A stretch of 64,000 nt of DNA, taken from assembly GCF_004681125.1 (NCBI RefSeq), contig NZ_SIHO01000001.1, forward strand, positions 1,251,149-1,315,148, written 5' to 3'. The DNA is from Glacieibacterium arshaanense (GTDB taxonomy: Bacteria > Pseudomonadota > Alphaproteobacteria > Sphingomonadales > Sphingomonadaceae). The translations under genes and the position numbers were made by a program. Under the pieces are notes generated by a model, which had not been told where the DNA came from, searched no databases, and was given only the letters and a program-made list of their open reading frames with translations. Below are positions 37,228 through 45,614 of the stretch, piece by piece. How positions within the stretch are numbered: the first letter of the stretch is position 1; the number at the start of each line of letters is the position of its first letter.

Positions 37228-38691
37228 TCAGAAGGCGTTGCGCGGCACAACCAGCGCGACAGCGGTACGCAGCAAGATGTACATGTCGAACGGTAACGAC
37301 CAGTTCTCGATGTAGTAGAGGTCGTGTTCAAAGCGCTTGATCAGCTTGTCCTCGGTATCGGTCTCGCCGCGCCAGCCGCACACCTGCGCCCAACCGGTGA
37401 TCCCCGGCTTGACCTTGTGGCGGGCCGCGTAAGAGGTCACAACTTCCGAAAACAGCTTTCCGCCGGCGCGCGTTGATGCGGCATGCGGGCGCGGGCCGAC
37501 CAGCGACATGTCGCCAGCAAGGACATTGAACAGTTGCGGCAATTCATCAAGACTCGTGCGACGCAGGATTGAACCAACGCGCGTCACGCGCGGATCCTTG
37601 CGACTGGCCTGCTGGATATTGTCGAACTCGCTGAGATTATTGAACATTGTCCGAAATTTGTAAACGCGGAACGACTTGTTGTTGAAGCCCTCGCGCGGCT
37701 GACGGAAAAATACCGGGCCGCTCGAATCGAGTTTGATGGCAAGTGCAATCAGCAATAGCAGTGGCCAGATCAAGAGCAGGATGAGCGTGCCGAGAATCTT
37801 GTCCTCGGCGGCCTTGATGATCGCATCAATGCCCGAGATCGGCCGCTCGAACAGCGTCATCACCGGCATTTCACCAAGCAAGACGACGGGCCGGCGCGCA
37901 AAGACGAAGCTTGCCAAATCAGGCGCCAGACGGATGCGCACCGGAGTCAGGGCCAACTGCCGGACAACCTCCTGCAACCGCACCTCCGCCGACCATGGCA
38001 GTGCGACAATGACCTGATCGACCCGGTCATCGCGAATGACATTCATCAGGTCGCCGAGATTGCCCAGCACTGGAATGTTGCTCGCCGATGCCGGAACGCG
38101 GCCATCGCGGCGGTCATCAAAGAACCCGACGATGGTGATCGTCAGCTTGTCATGGGTCTGGATATACTGCGCTAGGCGCACACCCTGCGGCCCTGCGCCA
38201 AAGATCGCAACACGCTGGTTGAATGTGCCCTGCTTCTTCAACCGGCGCACCCAGATCGTCATGGCGACACGCGTACCCAGCAGCATGACGCCGCCACCGG
38301 CAAACCACGCAAGTGCCCATTCGCGGGACACCGCGTCCGACGCACGCAGCAGGAACGCCAACGTCAGCATGAACAGCGCCGTGATCAGCCAAGCTGTGAA
38401 GACGCGCTGCCACGCTTGCCGCAACGAGAATTGGGCATCGATGTCGTAGGAGCCGATGGTTTCGGACAGCACGGAAAACGCCAACGCCGCGACGAAAACA
38501 ACGCGGTCATAGTTCGATGCGGCGCCGGTATTTTCAACGCCAAACCACCACGCTGTGGCAAGCGTGCCAGCGGCCATTACAGCCAGAAATTCGACGAGAC
38601 GAACAGTCCAGATTACAAGATCAAGCGGCAGGCCGGGCCTGGAGTTTGATTCATGCTCTGCGCCTTGGGTATCGAAACGCATTTCGTTCAT
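37228..38691 (-). CDS. undecaprenyl-phosphate sugar phosphotransferase (WcaJ-like)
   Basis: 487-residue membrane enzyme that starts repeat-unit assembly by moving a sugar-1-phosphate onto undecaprenyl phosphate. Four N-terminal helices and a CoA-binding-like Rossmann region ([16 protein letters not shown]) precede a fifth helix and the catalytic domain: [31 protein letters not shown] and [19 protein letters not shown]. The ATG at 38691 has AAGG eight bases before it and is preferred to 38715. The sugar is probably glucose or a close relative. Confidence 0.93.
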   Translation of the reverse strand: MNEMRFDTQGAEHESNSRPGLPLDLVIWTVRLVEFLAVMAAGTLATAWWFGVENTGAASNYDRVVFVAALAFSVLSETIGSYDIDAQFSLRQAWQRVFTAWLITALFMLTLAFLLRASDAVSREWALAWFAGGGVMLLGTRVAMTIWVRRLKKQGTFNQRVAIFGAGPQGVRLAQYIQTHDKLTITIVGFFDDRRDGRVPASASNIPVLGNLGDLMNVIRDDRVDQVIVALPWSAEVRLQEVVRQLALTPVRIRLAPDLASFVFARRPVVLLGEMPVMTLFERPISGIDAIIKAAEDKILGTLILLLIWPLLLLIALAIKLDSSGPVFFRQPREGFNNKSFRVYKFRTMFNNLSEFDNIQQASRKDPRVTRVGSILRRTSLDELPQLFNVLAGDMSLVGPRPHAASTRAGGKLFSEVVTSYAARHKVKPGITGWAQVCGWRGETDTEDKLIKRFEHDLYYIENWSLPFDMYILLRTAVALVVPRNAF

Positions 38692-38825
38692 TAATGTGCC
38701 TTGGCTGTCTGACAAGGAGATGCCCGTAGAATCCCCTAGCCCCGCATGACTCTAACCCCGCAGATAGCCTTACTCGCACACTACGGTAACACGCAACGGT
38801 CGTGCATGCTTCTGGGTAGCCGCTG

Positions 38826-38855
38826 TTGCGAAAAATGGTGTAGATGAAGCATAGT
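38826..38855 (+). promoter_or_regulatory. possible promoter of the small membrane protein
   Basis: TTGCGA (38826-38831) and CATAGT (38850-38855) at 18-base spacing lie 27 bases upstream of the ATG at 38883. The match is moderate. The divergent transferase gene starts 192 bases away, and its own promoter was not clear. Confidence 0.35.
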
Positions 38856-38882
38856 GCGATTGCGACTTGAGGATTGAACACC

Positions 38883-39146
38883 ATGCAAACCGTCTACGAC
38901 TGGGTCACGATGATCGTGTTTGCAGGACTGATCGTGTTGTTTCTCCAGCGGTCGCAGGGAGAGCCGCGCGACCATCTGTGGCAGTACCTTGTCGCTGCCG
39001 TCGGCTGCGCCGCGACAAATTACCTGGGCAACGAAGGCTTCAAGCTCGAAAGCATGGCCTATCATCTCGGCGCCATTGCGCTTGGCCTAGCAACGGTCGG
39101 GTTCATCATGGTGGTCTTGCGGCCGCTAGACGGCTTCAACGAATAG
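38883..39146 (+). CDS. small membrane protein of the exosortase locus (XrtV accessory-like)
   Basis: 87 residues with three hydrophobic segments (about 3-20, 35-50 and 60-80). The first is followed by FLQRSQGEPRDHLWQYL, which looks like a cytoplasmic or periplasmic loop. It is on the opposite strand to the exosortase genes, convergent with EpsI. From memory, a protein of this size and place is annotated as an accessory of the XrtV sorting system; its function is unknown. The start at 38883 is favoured because GAGG is ten bases upstream. Confidence 0.75.
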   Translation: MQTVYDWVTMIVFAGLIVLFLQRSQGEPRDHLWQYLVAAVGCAATNYLGNEGFKLESMAYHLGAIALGLATVGFIMVVLRPLDGFNE

Positions 39147-39164
39147 CTGCTGTTCGCGGCGGCG

Positions 39165-39893
39165 CTACGGCGCTTTGACAGCAGCCCCGCCCGGCGCAAC
39201 ATGGGCATTCAATTCCGCGGCAAGCGGTCGACCGATAAACGCCTGACGGTTCGCTGCCGGAATCGACAACAACAATTCACGCGCAAACTCGCCAAGCTGG
39301 GCAAAAACCTCCGGACTCGGTTCGGCCACGGTCGAGATGCGCACCAGGATCCCATCGGGAATGTAACCGCGCATGCTTTGCGCCAGCTTCATGGACCGCT
39401 GCTGGCGACCATCGGTCGGCAGATCATCGCCGATGCGGGTCCAATAGACGATGGGCTCGACCCGCTGGTTCGACATTGCTGCCAATTCGCGCACCGGCAG
39501 CTTCACGCCTGGCGCCAGCGCGACAGTGGCAGCAGCCGTTGCAATAATCTGGAAGCCGACCGCCGTGTAGCAGACCTCGGGTCGATGCAGCTGCAGCTGG
39601 TCGCTCTGGGTGGCACCATAGGCCATGACCAGCATCACCGGCACCATCTGATCCGACTGGTACAGTCGCGTCAGCAGTTGATTGTAGAGGCGGTCGGACA
39701 GGCTGCCTTCGGTCTTGGGTAACACGAATGCGCTCGACGGCTGTTGGGTCCATGAGCCGATGGTCAGCGGCACCAGCTTTTCAAGTTGCTGGTCGCCAAG
39801 CAAATTCAGGTCGCGCCGCGGCGTCATTGCAAACGCCCCCGCGGCAGCGATGGCCATCCCGCCGCTGAGGATTACATCACGCCGCGTGACCAT
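39165..39893 (-). CDS. exosortase-associated protein EpsI (V type)
   Basis: 242 residues. An N-terminal segment (MVTRRDVILSGGMAIAAAGAFA) with paired arginines could act as a signal anchor or even a Tat signal. The EpsI core is recognised by LVMAYGATQSDQLQLHRPEVCY, with the conserved HRPExC. EpsI proteins are regular partners of exosortases and are often fused to them; their biochemical role is unknown. It overlaps the exosortase gene by 17 bases. Confidence 0.88.
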   Translation of the reverse strand: MVTRRDVILSGGMAIAAAGAFAMTPRRDLNLLGDQQLEKLVPLTIGSWTQQPSSAFVLPKTEGSLSDRLYNQLLTRLYQSDQMVPVMLVMAYGATQSDQLQLHRPEVCYTAVGFQIIATAAATVALAPGVKLPVRELAAMSNQRVEPIVYWTRIGDDLPTDGRQQRSMKLAQSMRGYIPDGILVRISTVAEPSPEVFAQLGEFARELLLSIPAANRQAFIGRPLAAELNAHVAPGGAAVKAP

Positions 39894-40764
39894 CTTCGCC
39901 TCCCAACCAGCGCCTGACCGGCCGCAGCAACGTATCCACGAGGAATATCAACAGCAGCGCGGAGGTGAAGGTGACCATCCCGGCAAAGTTGTGCAGGAAG
40001 CCCTGTGCGACCGCATCACCGAAATAATAGGTGAGCAGCACTAGCGCCATGACGCGCACGACGTTGGCCAAAATCGCGATCGGGATAACCAGCATCAGCA
40101 GCAGGATGGAGTATTTGGCGCTGCTGTTGTGCAGGATATAGACATAGAAAAGCCCGATAGAAATCAGGCTGACCAGCGAGTTCAGACCGGCGCATGCATC
40201 CTCGACGAGCAGCTGGTACTGCGCGATATAGATCGTCACCCCGACACGCGCGACGGGGTAACCAAGCCACTGCAGCGTGGTCGTTACGACCTCCGAAACC
40301 AGCTGCTTGAGAGGCAGCGTGATATAGTCGAGCACCCAGCCCGGCAGCGGGATCATGAAGCCCAAGTAGAAGATCGGAAACCAAAGCGCCTTGAGCACCT
40401 GGAAGCCGACATAGGCGTAAGCTGTAGCAAGCAACGCCAGCAATAACGCCGCGACTTCGATGCTGATGAAATCGAACGCCCTGCCAAAGACATAGAGCGG
40501 GATGGCGACCAACATCATCGCCGTTGCGATCGGCAAGGAGCCATGCACCGCCTTGGCGCGAATTTCAGGCAAGCGGCGCAGGAGCAGCCAAGTGCCGGTC
40601 GCGAGGACGATAGGTCCCTGAACCCCGGCTTCAGTGGTCCACGGGCCCGTTGCCAGCGAGTACAGCGTTGGCAGCACCATCGACAGGCATGCGGCAAGCA
40701 GCAGCCCATGGCGAGCGAACAGCCCCGACCAATCGATCGTGCTCAAACGGGCCTTGGTGGCCAT
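39877..40764 (-). CDS. xrtV: exosortase (XrtV-like transpeptidase)
   Basis: 295-residue polytopic membrane protease that recognises PEP-CTERM signals. The catalytic residues sit in VEDACAGLNSL (Cys191), ANVVRVMAL (Arg237) and LHNFAGM (His258), the invariant C-R-H triad of the family. Eight or so helices are apparent. The start at 40764 fits the family and follows the upstream gene by 2 bases. The XrtV name rests on its gene neighbours (small membrane protein, EpsI, PEPxxWA substrate) and not on a profile search. Confidence 0.9.
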   Translation of the reverse strand: MATKARLSTIDWSGLFARHGLLLAACLSMVLPTLYSLATGPWTTEAGVQGPIVLATGTWLLLRRLPEIRAKAVHGSLPIATAMMLVAIPLYVFGRAFDFISIEVAALLLALLATAYAYVGFQVLKALWFPIFYLGFMIPLPGWVLDYITLPLKQLVSEVVTTTLQWLGYPVARVGVTIYIAQYQLLVEDACAGLNSLVSLISIGLFYVYILHNSSAKYSILLLMLVIPIAILANVVRVMALVLLTYYFGDAVAQGFLHNFAGMVTFTSALLLIFLVDTLLRPVRRWLGGEDGHAA

Positions 40765-40766
40765 TT

Positions 40767-41663
40767 TCAGAACTCGCTCAGAACCGAACCGATGACTGAG
40801 CAACGTGCCGCGGCAAGCTGTTGCGAAAGCGTCGTGATGTCCGAAAAGAACGACTGGTCGCGGCGCGCAACGATCAACGCATAACCGATCGCACCGGCAA
40901 CCGAGAGCGCGTCGGCACACGAGTTCGCCGGCGGCGTGTCGAACAATGTCACGTCATATTCGCGCAGCAGCGTGTTCATGCCGTCGCGGAAGCGCGCGCT
41001 CGACAATAGCTCCTGCGGCTTCGACACCGGCGGACCTGCCCCGACTATCGACAGATTTGGCAGGACGTTGGCGTGCACCACGCGTTCGGGGCGCGCAACC
41101 TGCAGCGACAGGTAGCTCGACAGCCCGGCACCGTTAGGATCAAGGCCAAAAATCTGATCGATGCGCGGCGAACGCATGTTGGCATCGACCAGCAGCGTCT
41201 TCGTACCGATCTGCGACAGTGAAGCCGCAAGGTTGGCAATCAGGTAGCTGCAGCCCGAGCCCTCGACGGGGGCCACCATGACCAGTGCTCGACGGCCGGG
41301 CTTGATGTGCTGCGCGATCACCTGCGTGCGCAGCAACCGGATCGATTCCGAACGTCCGCCGATCGGGTCATTGAGCACGACCAGCTCATCGGACACCTGA
41401 CGGCGCTGGGTATTTTGCAGCGCCAGGCTGTTGGTCAGTTGGTCACGCGCCAGTGCCAGGTCTTCGTGCGAGATGAAGCCGAGCTCGAGTGCGGCGGCAT
41501 CGAAATCGACCCCCCGCTCGGCGCGATGCGCCTCTACACGTCGCGTCTGGTCATCCGACAACATCCCAAGCCGCAGCAACGCATCGCGGATCGGCGCATC
41601 GATCGCGCCCGAGCCATCATCGACCAGCAGCGTCGGATGCGAGGTTTCTGGAGTCATGGTCAT
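40767..41663 (-). CDS. CpsD/EpsG-like P-loop protein with degenerate Walker A
   Basis: 298 residues. Residues ~25-80 resemble the MshEN/GspE N-terminal module (ALLRLGMLSDDQ..., ALELGFISHEDLA). The C-terminal part is a MinD/BY-kinase fold: P-loop region APVEGSGCS, Walker A' LLVDANMR and Walker B VTLFDTPP. The P-loop lysine, normally in GEGKS, is Cys here, and no tyrosine cluster ends the protein, so kinase activity is doubtful. It probably pairs with the preceding Wzz-like protein to set chain length. Its start overlaps the Wzz stop by ATGA. Confidence 0.88.
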   Translation of the reverse strand: MTMTPETSHPTLLVDDGSGAIDAPIRDALLRLGMLSDDQTRRVEAHRAERGVDFDAAALELGFISHEDLALARDQLTNSLALQNTQRRQVSDELVVLNDPIGGRSESIRLLRTQVIAQHIKPGRRALVMVAPVEGSGCSYLIANLAASLSQIGTKTLLVDANMRSPRIDQIFGLDPNGAGLSSYLSLQVARPERVVHANVLPNLSIVGAGPPVSKPQELLSSARFRDGMNTLLREYDVTLFDTPPANSCADALSVAGAIGYALIVARRDQSFFSDITTLSQQLAAARCSVIGSVLSEF

Positions 41664-43063
41664 TGCGCGGGCTGCCAGTTAGCGTTGCTGTGTTGCGGGC
41701 CGAACCGCCCGAATATGCGCCGGATCAAGCCACCGGCACGACGGCGGCGGCCGTCGGCGATGACCGCAAGCACCGGCACCTTGCCTGCAAACGCCAAATC
41801 TTCGACACCGCGTACCCGTCGTGCCATCAACTCGCTGAGCAGCGCCACGACGACACCCAGCAACAGGCCGAACATCAGCGAAAGCACGCCGATCAGCGGC
41901 ATGTTGGGGAATGTCGGGGTATTCGAACCGACAACATCACCAAGCACGACCAGGCCCGATTCGGAGACATCGGCCTCAAGGCGCAAGTCGGCGGCGCGCT
42001 GAACGGCCTTGTCGTAGCGCGCCTGCAGCATCGCGACTTCGCGCTGCAGCTCGGCAAGTTTCGACAACTGTGTCTGCATCGCCATGACGCGCTGCTTCTG
42101 TGCTTCATAATCGGCTTCGAGTTGCGCATAGCTCGCCTGCGTGTAGCTGCCGACACCGCCACCAACCGCCCGCGCCTTCGCGGTAGCACGCGCGATTTCC
42201 GACTGCAGCGTCTCACGCCGCGTGATTAGCGCCTTGTAGCTCGGATGTGCCGTGCCATAGAGGTCGCCGGCCTGTTTGATCTGGTCGTTGACCTGCGCAA
42301 GCTGCGACGTCAGCGCATCGACGCTGCCCGAGTTGTTGACCGCCATCTGCGAAGAGAATTGCGCCTGCGACACCGAACTGCGTGCCGCCAGCAAAGCCTG
42401 TTGCAACGCATCGAGCTTGGCGTTTTCGGGGTCGACACCACCAGGGGTCACGACGATATTGTTGGCCTTTTCGAACTCGGACTTCTTGGCTTCGGCGGCG
42501 ACCAATGCGCGGCGTTCCTTCTCGGCCTGCTCGCGGTACCATTCGGCGTTGCGGGCGGCAGCGTCGGTGCGGAAACGCAGCGTCGCATCGATATAGGCTT
42601 CACGCAGCATCGCCGCGACGTTCTTGGAAATCGTCGGGTTGGGCGACGTGTAGGTGATCTCGAGAATGTTGCTGTTCCCGATCATCTGCGCTTCGGTGCC
42701 AGCAATGATCCGTTCTGCAGCCCAGCGACGCATATCGCCGACGCCGCCGGTTTCGGCCTGCCACTGCGAAATGATCGCCGGGTTCGACGTAAAGCCCAGC
42801 TTGTCAACGACTTCACCAACGACGCGATAGTCCTGGATGAGCTCAGTCTGAGTGCGCGTGTAGGTCCGCAGGATCGTACCGGCAATCATCTGCCCGGTCA
42901 CGGGATCGGGCTTGATGACGTCGAGCATGATACGCGCCGATGCCGGATAGCGCCGTGGCAGTTGCGAGCCGACAGCCAACGCCACCGTCACGCAACTGAG
43001 CATGATCGCCAGAATCATCCAGCGTCTTGCCAGCAGAATGCGAAAGAACTGTACGATGCTCAT
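41660..43063 (-). CDS. polysaccharide co-polymerase (Wzz/GumC-like)
   Basis: 467-residue inner-membrane protein with helices near residues 16-33 and 398-422 flanking a large periplasmic coiled coil. The Wzz/GNVR features are RYPASARIMLDV at the start of the periplasmic part and the C-terminal PNMPLIGVLSLMFGLLLGVVVALL. Long coiled-coil runs rich in Q and A occupy residues ~180-390. It controls chain length and export together with the Wza-like protein and the P-loop partner. Confidence 0.92.
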   Translation of the reverse strand: MSIVQFFRILLARRWMILAIMLSCVTVALAVGSQLPRRYPASARIMLDVIKPDPVTGQMIAGTILRTYTRTQTELIQDYRVVGEVVDKLGFTSNPAIISQWQAETGGVGDMRRWAAERIIAGTEAQMIGNSNILEITYTSPNPTISKNVAAMLREAYIDATLRFRTDAAARNAEWYREQAEKERRALVAAEAKKSEFEKANNIVVTPGGVDPENAKLDALQQALLAARSSVSQAQFSSQMAVNNSGSVDALTSQLAQVNDQIKQAGDLYGTAHPSYKALITRRETLQSEIARATAKARAVGGGVGSYTQASYAQLEADYEAQKQRVMAMQTQLSKLAELQREVAMLQARYDKAVQRAADLRLEADVSESGLVVLGDVVGSNTPTFPNMPLIGVLSLMFGLLLGVVVALLSELMARRVRGVEDLAFAGKVPVLAVIADGRRRRAGGLIRRIFGRFGPQHSNANWQPAQ

Positions 43064-43128
43064 TAAGAATCACTCCACGTCGACAACGCGCGCGTCCGGC
43101 AAATGCCGTCTAGAATCGGCTGACTAGA

Positions 43129-43956
43129 CTAGAAAAGCTTTTCCTTGAAGACCAATACGTCCTTGGGCTGAACTTGCGCATCAAGTTTCGCGTCGACTTC
43201 CTTGGCATTGCCGCGGACTAGCGAGACCTTCTTCTCCGAACCCAGCGCCGTCACACCGCCGGCAGCTGCCAATGCTTCACGCACGGTCATCCCCGGCGTG
43301 ATGGCGACTGGCCCCGGCCGCAACACCTGTCCCTGAACATAAACGAACTCGGCATCGGGTACGAAAATCGTGTCGCCGGCTTCGAGATAGGGATCCTTGT
43401 CGGGCGAACCGCGCACCAGCTCAAGCGTATCGAGTTTGATCTCCTTGCCGTCCGAAGCACGGCGCAAATAAACTGTTTGCGAGCCCTGGATCCAGCCGGC
43501 CTTAAGCAGCACGTCGAGCACGCGGTACGGCTTGTCGAGCGGATAGAGCCCTGGCGCCCCGACCTTGCCGGCGACGCTGACGACACGGCTCGAATAGCCG
43601 AGAATTTCGATGTTGACGATCGGATCCTTGTAGAAATTGCCCGCAATGAGCTTCTTCTTGATGAGCGCGGCCAGCGACACGTTGGTCTGGCCAGCTGCCT
43701 GGATCGGGCCGATCATCGGCATGACGATGGTGCCGTCATATTTGATGCGGGTCTTCACGCTGGCTTCGGGGGCACCGAACACGGTGATGTCCAAGGCATC
43801 GTCGACGCCGAGCACATAGCCGGTCACCGGCACCGCCTGCGCCGAAGCCACCGTCGCCATCGCGCCAAACGCTACGAAAAGTGCGACGATAGCCCATTGA
43901 GCCAGTCGACCCAGCTTCGAAAAACCAGCAGCCACCGTGTTCACTAAACCCTCCAT
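43129..43956 (-). CDS. polysaccharide export outer-membrane protein (Wza/EpsE-like)
   Basis: 275 residues. A signal peptide (to about residue 40, ending ASAQA) leads to the export domain GYVLGVDDALDITVFGAPE and two SLBB repeats (VSVAGKVGAPGLYPLDKPYRV and VYVQGQVLRPGPVAITPGM). There is no lipobox cysteine, so unlike E. coli Wza it is not lipidated. It should form the secretin-like channel for polysaccharide across the outer membrane. It lies 4 bases from the following barrel gene. Confidence 0.92.
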   Translation of the reverse strand: MEGLVNTVAAGFSKLGRLAQWAIVALFVAFGAMATVASAQAVPVTGYVLGVDDALDITVFGAPEASVKTRIKYDGTIVMPMIGPIQAAGQTNVSLAALIKKKLIAGNFYKDPIVNIEILGYSSRVVSVAGKVGAPGLYPLDKPYRVLDVLLKAGWIQGSQTVYLRRASDGKEIKLDTLELVRGSPDKDPYLEAGDTIFVPDAEFVYVQGQVLRPGPVAITPGMTVREALAAAGGVTALGSEKKVSLVRGNAKEVDAKLDAQVQPKDVLVFKEKLF

Positions 43957-43960
43957 GCCG

Positions 43961-45343
43961 TCAGATACCGTAGGAAATCAGGATACCCGCCGTTGTGTCC
44001 TTGTAGTTGTAAATGTTTGGGTCCGCATTACGATTCTGTTGCGAAACATAAAATGACGTTTGCATGTTACGAATCGGGTTCCAGTTGACGCTCAGGCGCA
44101 CGGTATTGAACCGGTCGTTTTTGACCTGGTTGGGATTGATGATGGCCCCGACCTGATCCTCATAGGTGCGCAGCGAGGTCGATCCGGTCAGCGCTGCCGA
44201 CAGCGTCGAGCGCAACTGATACGACACGTTCGCCGAAAATGCCTGCTGCACGAAATACAAGGCCGTGCCGGTGTTGGGCGACGACGACGCGTTCCGCGTG
44301 GCGTTGATGCTCGCCGAAAGTCGCGACGGCGGCGTGTAGTTGACACTAAGACCGTAGCCGAGATTGCTGGTCTTCTGCTGCAGCGGGGAGTTCGGGTCGA
44401 TACTAACCCGTGAAAGCGACGCGTCAGCCGAGAACTGCGAGGTCAGCGAGCGCGAATATTTGACGCCGAGGTTGGTAATCTTAACGCTACGGCTCGTGCC
44501 AAGTATCGGAATCGGCTGGTTGGGGTAATCATTGTTCGACAGCGTGCCGAAAAGCGAAACCACGCCCAGCGTCGGACGTGCATAGCCGAGGCTCACCGAA
44601 TAGCTGTTGCTGGTCAGATCGGAAAACGAACGCGCTAATTCTTGATTGGTCGACTTGGAATAGCGATAGCTTGCCGTTGGCGTGAAGCCGCTGATGCCAC
44701 CGCAACTTGCCGACGCGCCAAAACTCCGCGTGGTCTGGGTATTTGGCAAGATGCCCTGCTGCGCGCCTTGTGGTATCGTCGAATTAGGATTGCTCTGCGC
44801 CTGCATCCAGCTGCCATTGACCGAGCCAGTGCAGCTCGACCCGGCTGCCAGATTCACGCCGCCGGAGAACGCCAGCCGCTGCCGGTTATAGGCGCTGTTG
44901 GCAGTGTAATAGTCCTTGCCGATCACCGCCGTTGCAAACAGCGACTGACGACCGACCGGCAGGTTGACCCTGCCATTGATCGTCGGCGTGAAGCGGAAGC
45001 TGCTGCGACTTTGCCCCGCAGGGGGCTGCTTGTTGTCGGGCAGGCGCCGATAGTTGCTGTCATAGACGCTGAGCAGCGACGCGCTGATCGAATAGCCCAG
45101 ATTGGGCAGCGGCAGCCCGTTGAAGAATGCGCCCGTCGGGTTGTTGACCGGGTTGCGCTGATCGACCTGGAACAGATCCGCCTCCGAAGCCTGCGCCGCT
45201 GCCGTTGGCCGCGGTGTGGGCGCCGCGACCGGTGCCACATACGGATCGGCCGCTTGCGCCGAGGCAGGCGCCGTCAGCGTCAGGCCCAGCGCTGGCGCCA
45301 GCACACCGGCGCAACGCTTAAGAAACATCCCGCATTCCAGCAT
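43961..45343 (-). CDS. outer-membrane beta-barrel protein of the EPS locus
   Basis: 460 residues (an internal ATG at 45328 would give 455). A signal peptide (FLKRCAGVLAPALGLTLTAPASAQA) precedes a Pro/Ala linker. The rest is long alternating strands with many Ser, Asn and Tyr (GYSISASLLSVYDSNYRRL, NMQTSFYVSQQNRNADPNIYNY) ending in the YGI terminus typical of barrels. Similar proteins (EpsL type) recur in exosortase-linked EPS operons; the role is not known. It is first in the minus-strand export operon. Confidence 0.82.
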   Translation of the reverse strand: MLECGMFLKRCAGVLAPALGLTLTAPASAQAADPYVAPVAAPTPRPTAAAQASEADLFQVDQRNPVNNPTGAFFNGLPLPNLGYSISASLLSVYDSNYRRLPDNKQPPAGQSRSSFRFTPTINGRVNLPVGRQSLFATAVIGKDYYTANSAYNRQRLAFSGGVNLAAGSSCTGSVNGSWMQAQSNPNSTIPQGAQQGILPNTQTTRSFGASASCGGISGFTPTASYRYSKSTNQELARSFSDLTSNSYSVSLGYARPTLGVVSLFGTLSNNDYPNQPIPILGTSRSVKITNLGVKYSRSLTSQFSADASLSRVSIDPNSPLQQKTSNLGYGLSVNYTPPSRLSASINATRNASSSPNTGTALYFVQQAFSANVSYQLRSTLSAALTGSTSLRTYEDQVGAIINPNQVKNDRFNTVRLSVNWNPIRNMQTSFYVSQQNRNADPNIYNYKDTTAGILISYGI

Positions 45344-45373
45344 TTACAAACCTGCGTTCCCAGCCTTGAGGGC

Positions 45374-45502
45374 GATTGTCCAACACCTAGCACGCTGCCC
45401 GCCGACACGGCAACCGGCACGCGAAACGAACATTGCCTGCCGCGCCCTGGCACGATTGCGAATGCTAGGGGCGCCGACAGCAATAACGACCAATTGTCCA
45501 AC
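45374..45502. promoter_or_regulatory. divergent EPS promoter region with a repeated 10-mer
   Basis: The 271-bp gene-free interval between the export operon (minus) and the ATPase operon (plus) contains ATTGTCCAAC twice in the same orientation, at 45374-45383 and 45493-45502, one near each gene. No clean -35/-10 or sigma-54 pair was found. The repeats may be binding sites of a regulator acting on both arms. Confidence 0.4.
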
Positions 45503-45614
45503 GGCTTGCGATGAGTGCGGGCAACTGAGGCCTTGCTAATTCGGGGCCGCGCGCCAAACTATGCAACTTGTCGCATCCTGCGTCCGGGTGCGCTGCAGAT
45601 TGACAGGAACAACC

